Of a stretch of 64,000 nucleotides of DNA, positions 38,955 to 51,900 are shown piece by piece (positions within the stretch are counted from its first letter, which is position 1; every line of letters begins with the position of its first letter). Made by a program: the position numbers and the translations under genes. Where the stretch lies: NCBI RefSeq assembly GCF_001704415.2, contig NC_030826.1, positions 56,377,362 to 56,441,361 of the forward strand, read 5' to 3'. A model generated the notes under the pieces. It worked only from the letters and a program-made list of their open reading frames with translations. It was not told where the DNA came from and made no database searches. Source of the stretch: Capra hircus. Its lineage: Eukaryota; Chordata; Mammalia; Artiodactyla; Bovidae.

Positions 38955-39099
38955 TTATTTGGGTGTGTCGCGTCCTTTTTGTGGCAGGTGGGATCTTCAG
39001 TTGCAGCGTGTGGGATCTAGTTCCCTGACCAGGGATCGAACACGGGCCCCCTGCATCGGGGGCTGGGAGTCTTAGCCACTGGGCCACCAGTGAAGTCCC
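38955..39099 (-). mobile_element. CHR-type SINE
   Basis: Reverse copy: CCCTGACCAGGGATCGAACA and GGGCCACCAGTGAAGTCCC. Confidence 0.85.
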
Positions 39100-39199
39100 G
39101 GCAACTGAAGTTCTCTGCTGAGAGCAGCCCTGGCCCTGGCCATCCCCAAGGCCAGTCCACAGTCAACTGCAGTGTGGTCCCACCAACCTCTTTATCCAG

Positions 39200-40015
39200 T
39201 GTTTCATCGTGATAAAGTACACATAAAATCTACCACTTTAACTATTTTTTACTGCTCTGTTCAGTGGTGCTAAGAACCTTCATCCTGTTATACAACCATC
39301 ACCGCCATCTATCGCAGAGCTCTTTTCATTTTGCAAATCAAAACTCTATTCCCGTTAAACAGTAAGGCCCTACTCCCCTCTCCCCAAATTCCTGGCAAGC
39401 ACAGAAATTTCTGTGTCTTTGATTTTGACTTTCTGTGTCTATGATTTTGACTACTTTAAGTACCTTGTAGAAGTGGAATCATGGGGCTTCCCAGGCGGTG
39501 CTAGTGGTAAAGAACCCATCTGCCAACGCAGGAGACAAAGAGATGCTGGTTCGATCCCTGGGTTGGGAAGATCCTCTGGAGGAGGGCATGGCAACCTACT
39601 CCGGTAGTCTTGCCTGGAGGATCCCGTGGACAGAGGAGCCTGGCGGGCTATGGCCCATGAGGTCGCAGACAAAGGTGAGACTGAAGCGACTTAGCAGCGG
39701 CAGAAGTGGGATCACGGTTTTCCCTTTTTTGTGACTTATTTCACTTGGCAGAATGTTCTCTGGGTTCATTCATGCTGCAGCAGGTGTCAGGCTTTCCTTC
39801 CTTTTTAAAGACTGTGTAACATCCCATTGTGGACACGGCACATTCATCTATTAGTGGACGCTAAGGTTGCTTCCACTTTTTCCTATTGTAACTAACCGTG
39901 CTATAAACATGGGGGCACAGGTATTGAGACCATTCTTTCAATTCTTTTGGGAAGTGGAATTGCTGAATCATATGGCAATTCTATTTATTTAATAGAATTT
40001 ATTAATTTTTAATTT
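39200..40015 (-). mobile_element. Old L1-type element split by a Bov-tA SINE
   Basis: 'aaatctaccactttaactat' and 'tacaaccatcaccgccatct' run up to AGTGGAATCATGG, then a forward Bov-tA (39483-39702), then AGTGGGATCACGG, a diverged target duplication, and continuation ('cccattgtggacacggcaca'). Confidence 0.78.
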
Positions 40016-40029
40016 AAGAACCTCCATAC

Positions 40030-40475
40030 TGTTATCCGGTGGTCAGGTATCATGGATGTGAGAGTTGGACTGTGAAGAAAGCTGAGCACCGAAGAATTGA
40101 TACTTTTGAACTGTGGTGTTGGAGAAGACTCTTGAGAGTCCCTTGGACTGCAAGGAGATCCAACCAGTCCATCCTAAAGGAGATCAGCCCTGGGTGTTCT
40201 TTGGAAGGACTGATGCTGAAGCTGAAACTTCAATACTTTGGCCACCTCATGCGAAGAGTTGACTCATTGGAAAAGACTCTGATGCTGGGAGGGATTGGGG
40301 GCAGGAGGAGAAGGGGACAACAGAGGATGAGATGGCTGGATGGCATCACCAACTCGATGGACATGAGTTTGGGTGAACTCCAGGAGTTGGTGATGGACAG
40401 GGAGGCCTGGCGTGCTGCGATTCATGGGGTTGCAAAGAGTTGGACACAACTGAGCGACTGAACTGAACTGAATGC
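40030..40475 (+). mobile_element. BovB LINE, reverse-transcriptase C-terminal end
   Basis: A 140-codon uninterrupted frame (40039-40461) encodes the carboxy end of the BovB RTE-type polymerase (CESWTVKKAEHRRIDTFELW, then WRRLLRVPWTARRSNQS, ending HGVAKSWTQLSD). The element is truncated upstream, so it cannot move autonomously. The GACTGAACTGAACTGAATG tail is typical. Confidence 0.92.
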
Positions 40476-41194
40476 TCTTATCTGAAGCAGCCGTACTATC
40501 CCTTATTTCCACAAGGGTACACAACTCCGTCAGCTGCTCCAGAGGAATCAGCATAAACAACAGCCTCAGGCGGGGTGCCCTCCCAGGCTGGCTCGGGTGT
40601 TTGCCGGACGAGACGCTGCAAGGAAGGACTGAAGGGCTCCGTGTGTCGCGGGAGCCCGGGCGCAGGCAGGCAGCCCGTGCAGGGAGAGTTTCGGAAGAGG
40701 ATGCAGCAAGGACCTGCCACCAAGCTGGGAGGGGGGGCCCGCCCTGTGACCCCGCCGCAAGCCCGTGTCACTGCCCAGGGGGGCCCGCCTGGGCTGAGTT
40801 ACGCACTCCTGGCTCCGACACGTGCACCGACTGCACCAAGTCCTTTCTCTCTACATCTCCGGCTTCTTTATTTACAAAATGACTTGGGACAGTTCCTGGC
40901 ACTTTGGCGGTTACTCAATAAATGCCACTTGTTATCAGCAACCCTAAAAGCAGTCACCTCCAAGGGGAGCTTTGGAGACTCAGGCAGAAAGGAGACCTGA
41001 CTTTGATTCCGAAGAGCAGCGAGGTGAGGCCCTGTCTCTCTTTATTTAGTTTTGTTTTGTTTTCTTTCAACAGCCCTGTCTTTAAATCCTCAACACCGAA
41101 ACCCGCTCTGATCCCCTCCCCGAGTATAACCCAGCCAGCAGGTGCCATCAGTTACCTTCATCATTCCCGAAGCCCAGGAAGTTGGACACAGCGT

Positions 41195-42891
41195 GCATTT
41201 TAGTACCAGTGGTTTATTTCTTCCCCAGGTGAGGGCGCACCGGTATTAAGCAGAGGTGTGCCCACCTGGCTCCTCCAGGAACCACCCAAGGGATTCTAGT
41301 TTAGTTTACATGCATGAAAAACAACTCTAGTGGCCAACGAGGGACGTTAAGAAGCACCACCTTGACATGCACCACCATGCGACATGGCCTCGCGAAGGTG
41401 GGGTCACGGTACACGTATGTACAGGGGAATGAGGGAGACAGAGAGTCCCGGCGGCCCGGTAGCCCTGCCGTTAGGGAGGCTTGGCTGGGCCTAAAAACCA
41501 CTCTGCTGTTCAGCCTTTTGACTACAAGCGGTGCCCCGGTCCACAGCCACGCTACCCCATGCCCCTGCTTCGGTGTGGGAGGATGTGGGCCTCCCGGGCC
41601 TTGTGCTGTTTGTCAGCAGGAGGTTGGAAGCACCAAAGACGCTAACGTTGGATCCTCAGCGGAGAGGGTGGTGGGTCATCACTTCCTCCTGGTCCCCAGG
41701 CTCCTCCCTCACCCAGCAGGCACCGGTTGGGGATGGGGACAGGATGGAGGGAGAGGTAGGGAAGATGCCCGTCTGTGCATCAGGACACCATTTTGCTAAA
41801 ACCTTTAGGACCTACTTGGAGACAGATTTAGAGAGAGCTGATGTGGCCACGCAGCCAGTCTCTGGGACCAGACTGCTCATGTTCAGACTTCCCTCCCAGA
41901 GACTTTATTCTCTCAAGATGGGTCCGTCCAGGTGGGATGAACACATATCCCCACCAACCAGCATCTAGGGACAGGGTGTCTCACTGACCTCTGTTTTGTT
42001 CGACAAATCAGGTGGGAGGGATCAGCCCCACATCTGCTGTAAAAACTGGCTTGTGGGATAAGTTTCAATTCTTTGGATAATCAAGAATCTTACACTGGCA
42101 AGAAAGAGAGTCGCTTTTTCAAAGTGTCTGTGAATACCTGAGACCGCCCTTACCGCCATGAGCAAACTCACAGCGGAGATTCTGGAATGGAGGTGAGGTG
42201 ACAGAAGGTTGCGGAGAAGACAGGTCCACCACCGCCGCCTGGAAGCCCACCAGGCTGCGAGGCCCTGGAGCTCCTGGCCTCACAGGCAGAACCTGCCAAG
42301 GCCTTCCCTCCATGGCCCGGGAAGAGTCCACTGGGGCCCAGGAGGCTGAGTTGGACAGTGTCTGGTCTCATCAGGGATGTCACCTTAAAAAGGATCTCCT
42401 GATCCGCCCACCTGCCTTTACCTGTGGGTAAATGGTACCCATCTGAGCAGCCAGGAGAGAGGCGACCCCGAGAACGGTCACCTGGGCTCCCAGCTGTGTC
42501 TGCAGGAGGCAGAGTCCCAGCAAAGGGTCCCTCAAGCCTGACCCAGGCCCTCGTCACTGCCCTTCCCCACCTGGTGAGGCGGGGAGTCAGGGGCAAACTG
42601 AGGCAGGCTCCTAACTTAGGGACGGCCAAGCACCTGGGGGCGTTTCCGGTGTGGAGAGGGAGTCAGTGGAGGGAGAGGGCTGGTCCAGCTCACAGGGCTT
42701 GTCTGCCCAGGAATGTCAGCCAACCCCGGGCTGACTCTCCCTGAATCTCCAGTCACTCCCTGGCACCAGCCAGAGCCTTCCGATCCTGTCGTCTCTGTAT
42801 ATGCCTTTGGTTTCTGTTAAAGAAACACACTCGCATTTGCCTTAGTTAAAAACCAAAACGGAGCATGGAGGCAGGAACTCTGGAAAGCATG
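41195..42891 (-). other. TTYH2: TTYH2 3'UTR
   Basis: About 1.7 kb from the stop codon to the poly(A) signal, free of SINEs, as expected for transcribed UTR sequence. Open frames here are chance. Confidence 0.8.
41213..41218 (-). terminator. TTYH2: TTYH2 poly(A) signal
   Basis: AATAAA on the minus strand (context GAAGAAATAAACCACTGG), with cleavage expected about 15-25 bases on, near 41195. Confidence 0.82.
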
Positions 42892-42972
42892 TTAGCCTGG
42901 AAACTCATTCCTGTAGTGCCGCAGGTGTTCATCTGCCACGGACAGGTAGGTGGCCCGCATGCTGGGCGAGTA
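42892..42972 (-). CDS. TTYH2: TTYH2 exon 14 (last coding)
   Basis: YSPSMRATYLSVADEHLRHY, then RNEFPG and stop TAA at 42894-42892. Acceptor CCACAG at 42978-42973. Its first Tyr completes the PPTY motif begun in exon 13. Confidence 0.95.
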   Translation of the reverse strand, partial: YSPSMRATYLSVADEHLRHYRNEFPG

Positions 42973-45900
42973 CTGTGGGAGAGAGGGAAGGAGGCAGTCA
43001 GGACAGAGTCACACGTCGCCCGTCACACTGGACACCATGCCAGCAGAAGCACCAGGTCTTCTGCGGGTGCTGGGCCGGCCACGGCAGCTGGGCACTGAAT
43101 TTCAACATCAAGGCCTTGTGGGGGTTATTGGAGGACAGTAGAGTGGCCTGGGCAGGCTTCATGTCTGCTGATGCTTCCGACCCTGGGGCCATCAGGACAT
43201 CTGCTTCCCAAACTCAAGATGCACACCCGACCAGCCTCCCTAATGCAGCCGTGCGCTAAGGAGCCCACTGACTCCGAAAGCCAGGTTCAAATCCCAGCCA
43301 TGCACCTCACTCATCCTGTGACCTTGGAGGAGGTTCTCCAATTGCTCCAGCCTCAGTCTCCCCATCTGCACAATGGACCTAAGAGGACTCATCTCTTACA
43401 TAAAAAGGATGGATTGATATAAAGCCGGAAGATCCCTAACCCAGGGCTTCTCAAACCTGGCTGTGCGTTAGAGACACTGCAGGGGTGGGGTTGGGAAGGG
43501 TTCTAAAAACATCCAGATGCCCAGGCTGTACCCACCAGTATTTTTTTAATGAGATAAAATACACATAAAATAAAGCCTTTTGGGACTTCCCTGGGGGTCC
43601 GGTGATTAAGAATCCACCAGCCAATGGAGGGAACAGGGGTTTGATCTCTCATGCCACGGAGCAACTAAGCCTGTGCGCCCTAGGGATGGTGCTCCACAGT
43701 AAGAGAAGCCACCGCAATGAGAGGCCCACACACCGCAATGAAGAATAGCCCCCCTCCCCCGCCGCTGCAACTAGAGGAGAGTCTGCACCCAGCAGCGCAG
43801 GCCCAGCGTGGCTGTAAGTGAATGAATAAATAAGTTAAGCTTTTTAAAAGTGCCGCCTCTAATATTTTTATAATAAGTTCTTTCCAGTGCAGCCAAGTCA
43901 GAGAAACAAAGTTTGAGTGTTCGTAGCAGATGTTAGCTAGCTAGTTAAGGATGTGGCTTCTTATGTTATCGCATCTCCCATCAAACGTACGACCTGAGAG
44001 TCTGCATGTCTAACAAGTTCCAGGTGCTGCTGGTCTGCGGACTCTGAGGAGCAATGATCCACAGGACCCTGACTGTCCTCTGGCCCCAGGGGTTCAGGTC
44101 TGAACCACTCACACCAGAGCCAGACAAAGGCTTCCAGCTGGGCGGGCGGTGGGGGCCCGAGACTCCTTAACTCCTTAACATTGATTGAGTCTCAGTTCTG
44201 CTCTCCCAGGGACACCTAGTCCCGCTCTTTTTGACCCTATGGACTGCAGCACGCCGGGATCCCTAGACTTGACCATCTCCTGAACTTTGCTCAAATTCGT
44301 CTCCATTGAGTTGGTGATGCTGTCTAATCATCTCATCCTCTGTCTCCTCTTCTTTTGCCTTCAGTCTTTCCTGGGGGAAGGTTTATTCTGCCCTTGAGCC
44401 TGGCAAATAAGGTCAGTTTTCTGATTATCTCTGCTGAAGACAGGGAGAGTGGCCTGGATCTTTCAAAACAGAAAGCAATCCGAAATTCATTTACAGTTGG
44501 CATTGTAGGGCCTTGAGTAATTCCTGTGTCACAGCATCAGATTTCTCCTAATTATGTTGTACTGAGATTAATATGAAAATCAATCTGAATTCCTGGGGCC
44601 ACAGCAGCTGGCAGGAAGAAGCAGGAGCCGAGAGGCTTCTTCTGGTTTACAGAGAAGCCAGCTTGGGATTTAAAGGTGCCAACTCTGGAAGTAGACCTGG
44701 ACAGCGGGTCGAGCACGGTCTCTAAAGGACAGCGGGGAGGCGCTCTGGGCAAAACAGCAGCAAGGTGGCGCCGGGCAAGGAGAGCCGGAGGGTCGGCTTG
44801 AGCAGGACACTGCGGACACTTGGGGCCGATCGTCCTGTGTGCAGGGGGCTGGCCTGTGCCCAGCAGCGCCCCTGGCCTCCACCCGCTAGAGGCTGGGAGC
44901 AGCCAACACCCCCCGCCAGGTGTGATAACCAAAGATGCCTTTAAGTGTAAAGTGAAAGTGTCAGTCGCTCAGTCATGTCTGAATCTTTGGGACCCCATAG
45001 ACTGTAACCCGCCACGCTTCTGTTCATGGAATTCTCCAGGCAAGAATACTGGAGTGGGTAGCCATTTCCTTCTCCAGGGGAATCTTCCCGACCCAGGGAT
45101 TGAACAGGGATTGAACCTGTGTCTCTGATGTCCCCTGCCTTGGCAGGTGGGATCTCTGCCACCTAAGCCATGGGGGGAAGCCCAAAGATGCCTTGAGACA
45201 TGGCCAAGCGTCCTCTAGGGGAGCAAACTCGAGCGCCCCTGGGGGAGACCCAGTGCTCCACGGTAAGGCGGAAAGGTCGCCTCCTCAGGCCTCAAAGAAC
45301 AGCCCCTCCCTCTAGGGCCCATCGCACCGTACGGCACTTATTACAGCAGCTTTCTGAGTCTCCCCTCTGCGGATTATCCACTTCCTGAAGAGGGCTGGGT
45401 CCCCGGCTCTCTTTCCCGGGTCCAGCGCTGTGCTTTTCACTAAGAGCACTCGCTGGACACCCTGAGCTGGTTCTCAAAGCCAAGTCTACGTCATGGGTCT
45501 CGTGTTCTTGGGGTGCCAGGGCTCCAGGTTCGCCATCTGAATGGCTTCTTCCAAACTACCAGGATGGGGCGGGTGAAACGCCTCGCCCAGCCCAGTGAAG
45601 GCGACGGCTCCTTCCCGGACAGACACCTGGCTCAAGAACGACCCCCTTCTTTCTTATAAGTGCCAGGCTGATTTTTGTTTGCTTTCTTTTTTTTTCTTGG
45701 CTGCACCACGCGGCATCAGGATCTTAGTGCCCCCACCAGGGATCGAACCTGCACCCTCTGCAGTAGGAGGTCGGAGTCTTAACCCCTGGACTTTGAGGGA
45801 CGTCCCAGCAGTCTGCTTTAATGCTTATCCAATAACAAGACCGTTTCGTTATTTTCTACCTCTGTGGAAGGGATTCACTGGGTCCCCAGGTTTTCTCTTT

Positions 45901-48900
45901 AACCGTGCCCCCCTCCCCAGCAGGGTTTGTTTGCCTGGGGAGCCCAGCTTACCGTGGGTGGAGGGGAGCCTCTTCCGATGAGTGGCACGTTCTCGTAGCG
46001 TGGGTTCCCGCCGAACAGTGCGGCTTGGTTCCTACGGGGCCGAGAGGGGTGAGGGGCGCTCAGGGCGGGGACACAGGTGTGTGCCCGGACTTCTGCAGGA
46101 GGGTCCCGGGGGTGTGCATAAGGGGGATGGAATCAGACAACAGACAGAGGGGAGAGAGAAGCAGCAGGGAGCGGGTGATGGGGCCAGGGAAGACGTGGCT
46201 TCTCAGGCCTTCGACCTGCCCTGCAGGCGTGAGGCAAAGGACCTGACACCTTCAGCGGCTCTTCCTCGAGCAGATGCTCTTGGGGTCGGGGGGTGGGGGG
46301 GGCCCTGCACTCAAGCATCCCAGCTGCAGCCAGGGGCCCAGCTGGCTTCGGATGCCTTCCTCCCCCGCCCTGGCCCCCTGGCCCCAAACATGCCCCTGCC
46401 TGCAGATCCGGCTCCCCCAAGGCCAGGAAAAGTGCCGCCGCCCCAGCCCGGCATGTTGAAGGGAGGCCCCGGGAGCCCCGCCGTACATGTACTCTGAGAC
46501 GGGGGCGTTGGAGATGGTCTGGGCTGGGTGCAGGCTGCCCTGGCTGCCCAGGCCGCTGCTGTAGCTGCAGAAGCTGTGAAGCTGCCCCCGAGGCGGGTTG
46601 TGGGTGGCGATGCGCCGGGCCTGGGGGTTGAAGGGGTCGTCGTCGTCGATGTCGTCATAGTCCCTGTCCCTAGGATGACAGGCAGGATACAGCCGTGAGG
46701 GGCGGGGGAGGGGCGCCAGGCAGTGGGGTCCCGGCCTGCTTCCCAGTCTCTCCTCCCAGGACTCCCCATCTGGCTGCAGGTGTCTCCTTGAGGTTCTCTG
46801 AAAGTATGGTCTTCAGCCCCGCCTTATACATATTACTCTGCTCCGTTCCCCTCTGCACAGCCACCTCCTCCAGGCAGCCCACCCTGCTGACCACCTGCAC
46901 ACTGATCCCCCCTACCCTGCCTCTTTTTCTGATTACTCTCGAGACACTGGATTGCTATCTTGTCTGTCTCCTCCACGAGACTGTAGGTGCCCTGGTATCA
47001 GTGCTACAATCTGTTCCTTCCAGTATTCTGGGGCACCCCTCCCAGCAGCAGCATCACCCCGCAAAGTCCTGCAGAGGAAGAGGGGACAAGCTAAGGAGGC
47101 CAGGCTGTGGCACGATGCCCTCATCTTCCCTGGCCCTGCTCTGGCCCCCTCAAACCTCCTTCTGGGATCCTGCCTGGACTTTCAGGGATGCTGCAGCAGA
47201 AATCCAGCCAGCCTGTTGGGGCTGAATGCCCAGTCCCCCTGCTGCCCTTCTCCAGCCCAGGTTATCAGTTCTCAGCTCAGCTGGAGAGCAGAGTCTCCCG
47301 CCCCCTTCCCCAGGGAGCCCACCTGGTGGCACAGTGCTTCCAAGCCCCCGGCCCCAGGCAGATCATGATGGAAAAGGCCAGGGCAGCCAGGAGGGAGAAG
47401 AGGCCGAGGTACAGCAGGCCCTCGAGGCCGTCGTAGCAGATGCCGGTGAGGGCGTCCAGGTAGTCCTGGAGGAGGAAGAGGGACACGCAGCTGCAGGGGG
47501 CGAGCGGCACTGCCGGGGTACAAGCTGGTCTCTGGAAGCCCCTCTCTCCCAGCCTGGACCCGGGATCGCCTCCCCTCCCCGATCCCAGGCACAGTGTACA
47601 CCCATGAAGGGTCCACGTTCGGGACCCCGACATGACAGGGCACTTCTTGGTTCTCTCTCCATGCATTTGCTGAAAATGACTGTGCGCTGGGCTTGGAACA
47701 GGACAGATGACGAGCTTGCGGGTGGGGGAGCCAGAGGGCAGAGGACATTTAATCTGAGGCCAGGACAGCAGGGAAGCGGACGGAGCCTGCAGCCTCTCGG
47801 GCAAAGGGGCCAGGCTCGGCGTGTTCAGGCAGGAGGGAGAGGTCAGCTGAGGACATGCGAGACGGCGCCAGGTCATGCTGGACCTCGCAGGGCAGGCAAG
47901 GAGGAGCTTGAATGTAACGCAAGGTGATGGGAAGGCATGGGTGGGTTTGGGGACGGAAGGCTGTGATCCAATTCGGTTTTCAAAAGGCTGCTCTGGCTGC
48001 CGTGGATAAAAGGTAAGCGGGTGGGAGAAAGTGGGGACCAGTTAGGAGGCCACAGCTGTCACCCAGGGGAGCAGGGTGGTGCTTGGACCAAGGCGGGGGC
48101 TGCAGGGAGGACAGAAGTGGATGGAGCAGGGCAGATCCGAGGGTACAGCTGTGAGCACTCGCTGAGGGATGGGGTGTGGAGGTGGGGGAGGAAGGAAGGG
48201 TGCTGGGGCCACCCCTGTTCTCAGCTCTCAAGTCAGGCTGCCGGGGTTGGAAACCCAAGACCTTGACTCGACAGCTCTGGAATCTTCGGTAAGCTACTTT
48301 ATAGATAAGAAGATATATATACATCTGTCCATCTATCTATCCATCCATCCATCTATATTCACACACAAATTGCTATCTATAATATTTCTCATAAATATCA
48401 GGTATTTCACAGTTTAACAGTGAGGACTAAATGATACATCAGATATACAGTGCACAGAACAAGGTGGAAGACAGGAACTCAGTAAATTGCAGCCGTGATC
48501 ATTATCATGACTGTTCGCTTGAAATCCACATGGGATGTGGGCTTGTCAACATACACTGGCTTCCTGCTTTGGAGGAGAGGAGGGGCTCACATGCACCCAG
48601 CGTGCTCCCTGCATGGATGTCTGATACTGCAGGTTCCTAGAGATGACCCTGGCAATGAGAATGGGGTGTCCACTTGCAACTCAGGAACTGGATGGGTTGA
48701 CCAGATGGCTGGGGGTCTGTGCACTAGGGAACAGCCTTCCTCATGTAGCTCAGGGTGCCCCGAAACAGATCCAACTCTCCATACCCTCACCCTGTACCTT
48801 TCTCTGCTTCTCCCAATCTCAGCTACTGGAGAGAATCTAGAAGCCAGGCACTGTTCCACCCCATTCCCTGAGTCAGGCAATCACTCTCCCAGCCTCTGCT

Positions 48901-51900
48901 GGCTTCTCCCTGGGACGATGTGGCCTGCTGGAGTGCCCCTCACCGCCCTCCAGCTGCTCCCCAGGGCCACCCCGCACCTTGTGCAGCCCCCGGCAGTCCA
49001 ACAAGGCGGTCAGCTGGTGGAGGCCGGACTCGGATGAGTTCAGCAGGAGCTGGATTCCAAGCAGATCTTTCTGAAGCAGGGAGAGGCGGACGAGAGTGAG
49101 CGCGGGGCGGCGGGGAGGGTTGGGGATAAACCCGCAGACGGCAGCTTCGGCAGAGAGGCCTTTAAAGCCACAGCAAGGGGCTAGACTGCACAGGGAAGGG
49201 ACACACTTTCTCTCCCCGGCCCGGGCCCCAAGGGCAGGGCCGGCTGCCTCACCTCTGCGGTGGGGAAGCGGGGCACGGCGAACTGCAGCAGTCCTGCCAC
49301 CTGGATCTGCATGGAGGTCAGCGAGCGCTGGAAGACGGTCAGGGCCTGTGCCGGGAGAGACCGCAGCCCCGCGTGAGGTTTACTCCCCTGCTGCCTCTTC
49401 CCCTGTGGCCCCCCGATCGTCTGCAGCTGCAGTCACGTCCCTGATCGGGGACGGCCCTTCCTGCTGGCAGGTCTTCCCCTCAGCCCTCAGCCTTCCCGTC
49501 CACCTGCTTCCTGCTACTCGAAGTGTCCTGCTGGGACAGCCTGGTCGGGGAGCTTGTGAGAAATGTACAATCTGGGGCCCGCCCCAGACTTAAGCACAAC
49601 CTCCGCATGGAAACCAGCACCCAGGGTAATGGAGCTGACCCAGAGCCCCCTACAGAGGACCCCAGAGAAGCAAAGAACAGCCAGGCACCTCCACCTTACA
49701 GGTCAGTGCTGCGGCTGACCACATGGAGGCACTGGGGGCAGGGTGAGGGCTGGATCGGGGGTGCCGTACCTGCTGGAAGGGGCTGCTTGCGCTCTGACTG
49801 CAGTACAGGTAGTATCGGGTCACCTCTGCAAGGCAAAGACACTGGAGTCAGGCAGGAGCTCACACATGACCTGCGCTCATCCATCCTCCATGGCCAGGCC
49901 CGCCCCCGAGCTCCCGAAGGAGGCAGCTTCTAAGACCTGGCCCACTGGTTCGGCTGGTCCTGAAGGACCATGATAGGGCGGCTTTGGGTGACTACAGGGC
50001 TGAAAGGGAAACTAGGGCACGTCTGGGGCCTCCCTGGCTCAGACGGCAAAGAATCGCCTGCAATATGGGAGACCCCTCGGTAGGGAAGATGCCCCGGAGA
50101 AGGGAATGGCTACCCATTCCAGTATTCCTGCCTGGAGAATCCCATGGACAGAGGAGTCTGGAGGGCTACTGGCCAAGGGGTCCCAAAGAGTCGGACACGA
50201 CTGAGAGACTAACGCTTTTACTTTTTCTCAGGGGCACAGTCTGGCTGACCGCGGGCCCGGACCGAGCATCCCAGGCGGTTCTGACAACAGCAGCTGAGAT
50301 CCTTACCGGGGCGGACCTGGCCCTCTGTGATGTTCAGGATGAAGGTGTCTGGGGCCGCGCAGAAGTCGCTGGTGCCCTGAGACAGGGAGAAATGGGAGGG
50401 GTGGAGGAAAGTCACACACCCCTAGGAGTTCAGGCACGGGGACCCCGCGGCTCAGACTCGGCTGGGCAAGAACCGTCAACGGCCAGCTTCCCTGGGTCCT
50501 GGCTTTGCCCCTGCCTGGCTCTCTTAACTTTAGAGACAAGGGCTTAGCCTGGGTCTCAGCGTCTTCATCAATCACACAGGAGAGAGATGCTCTTTACCTA
50601 ATGAATCAATCCACGCAGCGTACTCAGAAAAGTGACGGGCAGACAGACAGCATGCACTCTGTGCCGTTACCTTTGATTTTTGAATGCCTCTCCTGGGAGG
50701 GACCCGGGTGAGGCAAGGGGGTGTGATGGGATACATTTTGGAGAGTTCTATGCACCATAGCCTTGTTTACCCATCTCTGTTTTATTTTTTGTCTTGCTGT
50801 TACCAAGCCCACTCCTGCTCTGGGTGGTGTCTATCTAAGAAGCCCGCCCCAGAATCTCTTCCTAAAGAGTTACGGAGGTGTTAAGTCCATCTCTGAGCTT
50901 TTGGGTCCAGGTCTTGTCGTGATAAGATGGGAGGTCAGGACGAGCACAGGGCTGAGAGGGAACAAGGGCTCCAGACTGCCGTGGCCACACCGGGGAACCC
51001 AGACCCTGCTGCCCGGCCCGCCCTGGCTAGGGGACCACCAAGAGCCCACGGGGCCGAGTGACGGAAGGTCCGGGACCTGGAAGAGGCGGCTGCAAGGACG
51101 CCACCCTCTGAGCCAGGCACTCCACAAGTCTCGCCTGGGGGTCGCAGCGGGCACTGGGTAGAGGGGGGCTCCCCACTTCTCAGGTCACCCCGTGACCCTC
51201 CCAGAAAGGGAATAAATGTGCAGGAAACCAATGGACCAGTGGGAAGGGTTGAAGGCAAAAGGAGAAGAGGGCAGCAGAGGGTGGGATGGTCGGATAGCAT
51301 CACTGACTCAATGGACATGAACTTGGGCAAACTCTGGGAGACGGTGAGGGACAGGGAGGCCTGGCGTGCTGCAGTCCACAGGGTGGCAAAGAGTCGGACA
51401 CGACTGAGTGACTGAACAACAGCAACAAGCCGACGGACACTGACCACACGCCTCCCAGGGGTCCACCAACCATCTCGCCCTCATCAACAAGCCTTCGCGG
51501 AGGGTGCTGCTCCTCTGCCCATCCTACAGGAGGAAATGCCTGGGGAACCTTGGGAACGCTCCTGGGGCCCCTGCCGGGAGGGGGAGTGCTCGGTGGCCAG
51601 AGCACCTGGGTGACCCTCCAGCCTCTCCCAGAGGCCACTTCTCCCCGCTCCTTCTCCTTGGGTGCTGTCTCTCCTCTCTGCCCCTCACCCCTGCCTCACA
51701 CTCCGGACTGTACAGCGGGGTGGTCGAGCAGACAGGGCTCGACCCTGGCTCCCATCTGACTCCTCATCACGTTCTTTATAAAAAATATTCATTTGACTGT
51801 GCGGGGTCTCGGTTGCGGATCGCGGGATCTTTAGCTGGGGCTTGGGAACGCTTAGTTGCGGCGTGTGGGTTCTAGTTTCCTGACCAGGGACCGAACCCAG

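Larger units (their letters stand above)
36671..41190. other. DNAI2-TTYH2 intergenic region
   Basis: About 4.6 kb between the DNAI2 promoter and the TTYH2 3' end. It holds a MIR trace near 36865, Bov-tA copies, L1, BovB, a CHR SINE and an L2-like tail near 40880-40930. No further exon recognised. Confidence 0.7.

Noticed and set aside
45982..46497. 171-codon plus-strand frame opposite TTYH2 exons 12-13
   Set aside because: Antisense shadow of GC-rich coding exons; the minus strand has verified TTYH2 protein and splice sites.
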